From Tribonema minus (lineage: Eukaryota; Sar; Xanthophyceae; Tribonematales; Tribonemataceae), in assembly GCA_017506865.1 (NCBI GenBank), contig JAFCMP010000082.1, positions 248,001 through 312,000 of the forward strand: 64,000 bases of DNA. The letters run 5' to 3'. The translations under genes were made by a program, and so were the position numbers. Positions 60,997 through 64,000 of the stretch are shown piece by piece. The notes beneath the pieces were generated by a model. The model had not been told where the DNA came from and did no database searches. It saw nothing but the letters and a program-made list of their open reading frames with translations. Position 1 is the stretch's first letter; every line of letters starts with the position of its first letter.

Positions 60997-63308
60997 GCGC
61001 TGCTGCTGCAACATCCGTGTCGATTGCCGGCAGGCATGCCGACCGCAGCTGCTGACTGCTCGACCGGATCTTGCGGCGTCAAAGGGGCTTCTGCTTGTTG
61101 AGTCGTAGTCCCGCACTACTACTAGTGCTGCAGCATGCTGCCCATGCTGTATGCACCTTGCACTGCATCTTTCTGCCTTCAACCGCCAACCGATTGCAAG
61201 GCCCCAGGCTGTCGTGATCACGCGGGCAGCAGCAACAGCTCAGGAGTCACTCGGTGCAGCTGAGTTCAACTGGACTTGTGTTGGACTACATGGGACAACT
61301 ACTAGCATTAGACCCCCCCCTGGTCGAGAAATGTGCATCGAATTTCAAGCATGTTGCAGGGAGTGAGTGGGAAGGCAGGGGATGACGCTCTTGAGCTGCC
61401 AGTGCCCTTGTCCCCATCATAGGCAACGTGCATAAGTGTCGCATGAGAAGTTTTTAGCTGCAGCTGCGATCATCGCTAGTGCTGCCAGTGGGTCAAGTAA
61501 CTGTTGTTCAGCTGTTTGCCGAGCAAACTGTGATTTGGGGGGCGTCCTCGATGCAGCTGCGATCATCGTTAGTGCTGCCAGTGGGTCAAGTAACTGTTGT
61601 TCAGCTGTTTGCCGAGCAAACTGTGATTTGGGGGGCGTCCTCGATGTGCTCGACTATTCTGTAGCCTTGGGTGCTTCCGCAGTCAGGATACTATAGAAGT
61701 CGGTGTTGGAGGTGCTCTTCTCATGGGTTAGGGGGAGGATAAGCATAGTTATAAGTGGTCACAGACCCACACGGAGCATGGTGTATAATCGCTGCAAACT
61801 GTAGCTTCTTGTGGTTTTTTTCAGTTTCATTGAGGCCGTCGATTTTTGACGCCTGTTTTTCTTTCCCTCGTTCGCCAACAGCAAAGGATATGCATACGCA
61901 TATGCCTGCGGCAGCGTGGCTGAGTCTTGAATGCATATTTTTTTCAGGCACCGTCTGCAACCAAACAACCCATGACATGCGGGCAATTGTTCCTGCTGGT
62001 TGTGTTTCCTGTTCCTGGCAAGCTCAACATCCTTGATCAAAGTGATATTCGATCAGCACCATCCGCTTTCGCGCCTGCGAGCACTTTGCTGTGATGAGCA
62101 ACGGCCGATTTCATACTGTAAGTATGCACGCTTTTGGCTATGGAAGAATGCAAACAAGTAGCATCTTGTTCATGAATTCACTTCATTACAGCATTTGTTC
62201 AAGTCGGCTGCGGCCTACGCCCTCTGCCTGGCACAGATGTCAAACATAACGACATTTACAGAGGTTGCACACAATGTATGCGCTGACGCTGCTGGCATAT
62301 GCTATCAGTTGGCATTGTGTCAGTGTAGCCTTCATACCTGACACTCTCCCAGTAGAGGTGCACCATGGTGGTCAGCAGCAGAGGTGCACAGCGTGGCTCA
62401 GTGGCACCGTTGCATTCCTAAAGTAATCACCAGCTACTTGCATCAAACTATGTAGGCAAGTGTGAAAACGCCACATGACGATCAACGATTTGAATGCAGC
62501 ATGTCGGTGCATACACATGTCATGACATGCACCGTTCGTATGCTCACTGCCACGTTGCCGCAAGGGCAGCGGTTGGCCAGCACCCACTCCGCAATTGCGA
62601 GCGTTCAATTGGCGTTGGGGCCGCGCCACGTGCACTGGTACCTGCTGACGCGCGCATCCTAGAGGGTAGCCTTTCTAGTGTGACGTGCACAGCGGCACCC
62701 TGAGGCGCCCGCTTCGGGCGGCGTGGGCGTAAAGGAGCTCATTTAGAGGGCATATATTCTCATGCAACCACAGCAGCACGCTGAGAACCCACGGGGGGCA
62801 ACCATGACTTTGCTAAGCGTGACCAAACTACAACACTCGTGCAAGACTTGCACACAAGCACATACGCTAACTGTCTCTCGCCCGTTGCACACATGCTTTG
62901 TACGAACAGCATGCATATGTTACACTACTCAATGCAATGCCCTCGAATGCAATGGCTTGCGCCTTGCTGCCATACGGACACCACGTGCCTTGCGGTGACA
63001 TAGGCGCGGCGCTATACATGTCAGCACTAACTGACAGCAAGGAGTACCTGCCCTGAGGGCTCGTCAACTCATAACAGCACAAAGTGGCTGCTTGCCTGCG
63101 CGAGAGCGGATTGATCTACACACAATTCCCCTTCCTGCCACTGTGTATATAACCCATCATCATCAGCAGTTACTACCAACAGACCACCATGGCCTGACGA
63201 CAGTGGTGAGCAGAGCACTGCTACTGGGTGCAGACATGGCAATGTGCGTGCGGGTGTGAGGTCATGCAACCCCCGCCCCCACACTACTGCTATGCCTCCG
63301 ATGCCATG
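60997..63308. other. Region without a firm gene
   Basis: Apart from the tandem 93-bp repeat, no coding segment is convincing here. Frames at 61721-62040 (both strands) and 62372-62703 lack domains and splice context. The region should include the 3' end of the plus-strand gene and the 3' flank of the minus-strand fragment at the right. Confidence 0.5.
61460..61645 (+). repeat. Two tandem 93-bp units, nearly identical
   Basis: Units 61460-61552 and 61553-61645 differ at one base seen by eye (ATCGCTAGT against ATCGTTAGT). The length is a multiple of three. Two plus frames stay open across both, one reading LPVGQVTVVQLFAEQTVIWG twice, the other SGSSNCCSAVCRANCDLGGV twice. The near-identity implies a recent duplication. 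Confidence 0.95.
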
Positions 63309-63981
63309 TCACTTCTCGGCCTTGCGAAGCGCTCGCCTGACAACCTCGGTGCCAGCGCCGTCGATTTCAAAGTCATCGCGTAGGCCGGCAGCGCGGCTCA
63401 GCGTAGTCCAACTTGAATATTCGTGCTGCGTTGCGGGCCACGCGTCCATGATGTTGGATGCGTCTTCCCAAGCGTTCAACATCATCAAGTTGGCAACGGC
63501 GCCTTGAAGTCAACTCTTAGTGTATACAAGGCACTGCAGATGCCGCCCACGGCCGCGCGCCTCTGCGATGAGGCGCTGGCGCAGCACGGCCTCCGCTTAA
63601 TGATGCACTCTCAGGGCCGGCAATGATGTCCTCAGTGGTGAGCGGGTCAGGCGATTGGCCGTGGCAGCGCTTGCGAGCACCGCATGTAGCAGGCAAAAGC
63701 AGCCGGCAGCGTGCCGGGCGGTCCCTTGCTGTAGTCGGTGCGGTTACGGCAGAGCTTGACCAGGTGGCGCATATGCCGCGCGTGGGGCCCTCCTTCATGT
63801 CGATGACCAGCATACCGGCTTGCGCCGGCTTGTCGCCGAAGACGCCTGGGCCGACCGCCAGGAAGCGGTGGCGGCTCTGCCAGCAGCGGTCGAGCAGTTC
63901 CTGCTGAACAGCATCCAAAGTGAAGTGGTGACACATCGATGTGGCCGGCGACGGTATGTGTGCGGCGCATAGCAGTACCAC
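63309..63981 (-). CDS. Unidentified protein fragment, 3' end of a minus-strand gene
   Basis: Two minus segments look coding. The first, about 63790-63981, reads FTLDAVQQELLDRCWQSRHR, FLAVGPGVFGDKPAQAGMLV, IDMKEGPTRG. The second, 63309-63503, reads VANLMMLNAWEDASNIMDAW and GLRDDFEIDGAGTEVVRRAL, ending RKAEK and a stop at 63309. Its helical, Ala/Leu-rich text could be a TPR-like or similar helical repeat. The middle part (63510-63640, EAVLRQRLIAEARGRGRH in one frame) does not connect in a single frame, so introns or decay must lie between. I cannot name a family. The gene probably continues past the right edge. Confidence 0.4.
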
Positions 63982-64000
63982 GTGTGCATACGCTCGCCCG

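Overview
The window is nuclear DNA of a eukaryote with spliceosomal introns. It is mixed in base composition and rich in simple repeats. I judge it most likely a photosynthetic stramenopile (xanthophyte or brown-alga type). That is inference from many mid-sized GT-AG introns, a secreted glycosidase with 'CC...CGxCGGxGC' cysteine modules (a type I associate with heterokont algae), and the mix of gene families. I see no rRNA, tRNA, CRISPR array, retroelement or intact transposon.

Five host genes can be read and a few more are uncertain. Left to right: (1) the 5' part of an M16C presequence-protease gene (PreP), minus strand, 813-3175, running off the left edge; (2) a minus-strand gene with a jacalin-like domain, 8709-9621; (3) a very large minus-strand ACAP-type Arf GTPase-activating protein gene, 11523-35182, rebuilt here as 22 exons in phase (about 1,068 aa; coiled coil, BAR, PH, ArfGAP zinc finger, ankyrin); (4) a plus-strand secreted GH26-type glycoside hydrolase, 36852-45737, 12 exons in phase (549 aa) with two N-terminal Cys-rich modules; (5) a minus-strand two-TM protein, 49958-53996, 3 exons (346 aa); (6) a plus-strand secreted protein starting at 54176, divergent from (5) with only 179 bp between start codons, whose 3' exons are less certain; (7) an unidentified minus-strand coding fragment near 63.3-64.0 kb. 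Most of the rest is intron and intergenic DNA.

The most unusual signal is an 'exon-edge stutter'. In the ACAP and GH26 genes, on opposite strands, pieces of an exon together with its splice site are repeated as decaying partial copies in the adjoining intron. Arrays hold one to about five copies, often 100-150 bp apart, on the donor side, the acceptor side or both. I found this at about a dozen exons. The true exons are recognised because only they keep reading frame and intron phase. Other notable features are two GC-AG introns, long poly-C tracts beside splice acceptors, short scattered telomere-like CCCTAA blocks (one overlapping a splice donor), an inverted repeat with about 220-bp arms inside an ACAP intron, a short dispersed repeat in three copies, and AT-richer regions built from ACTAGT, CAGTGACTG and AACTTCAA words.

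The genes form no obvious pathway. PreP degrades targeting peptides in organelles, the ACAP protein acts on membrane curvature and Arf signalling, and the GH26 and jacalin-like proteins are probably secreted carbohydrate-active or carbohydrate-binding proteins.
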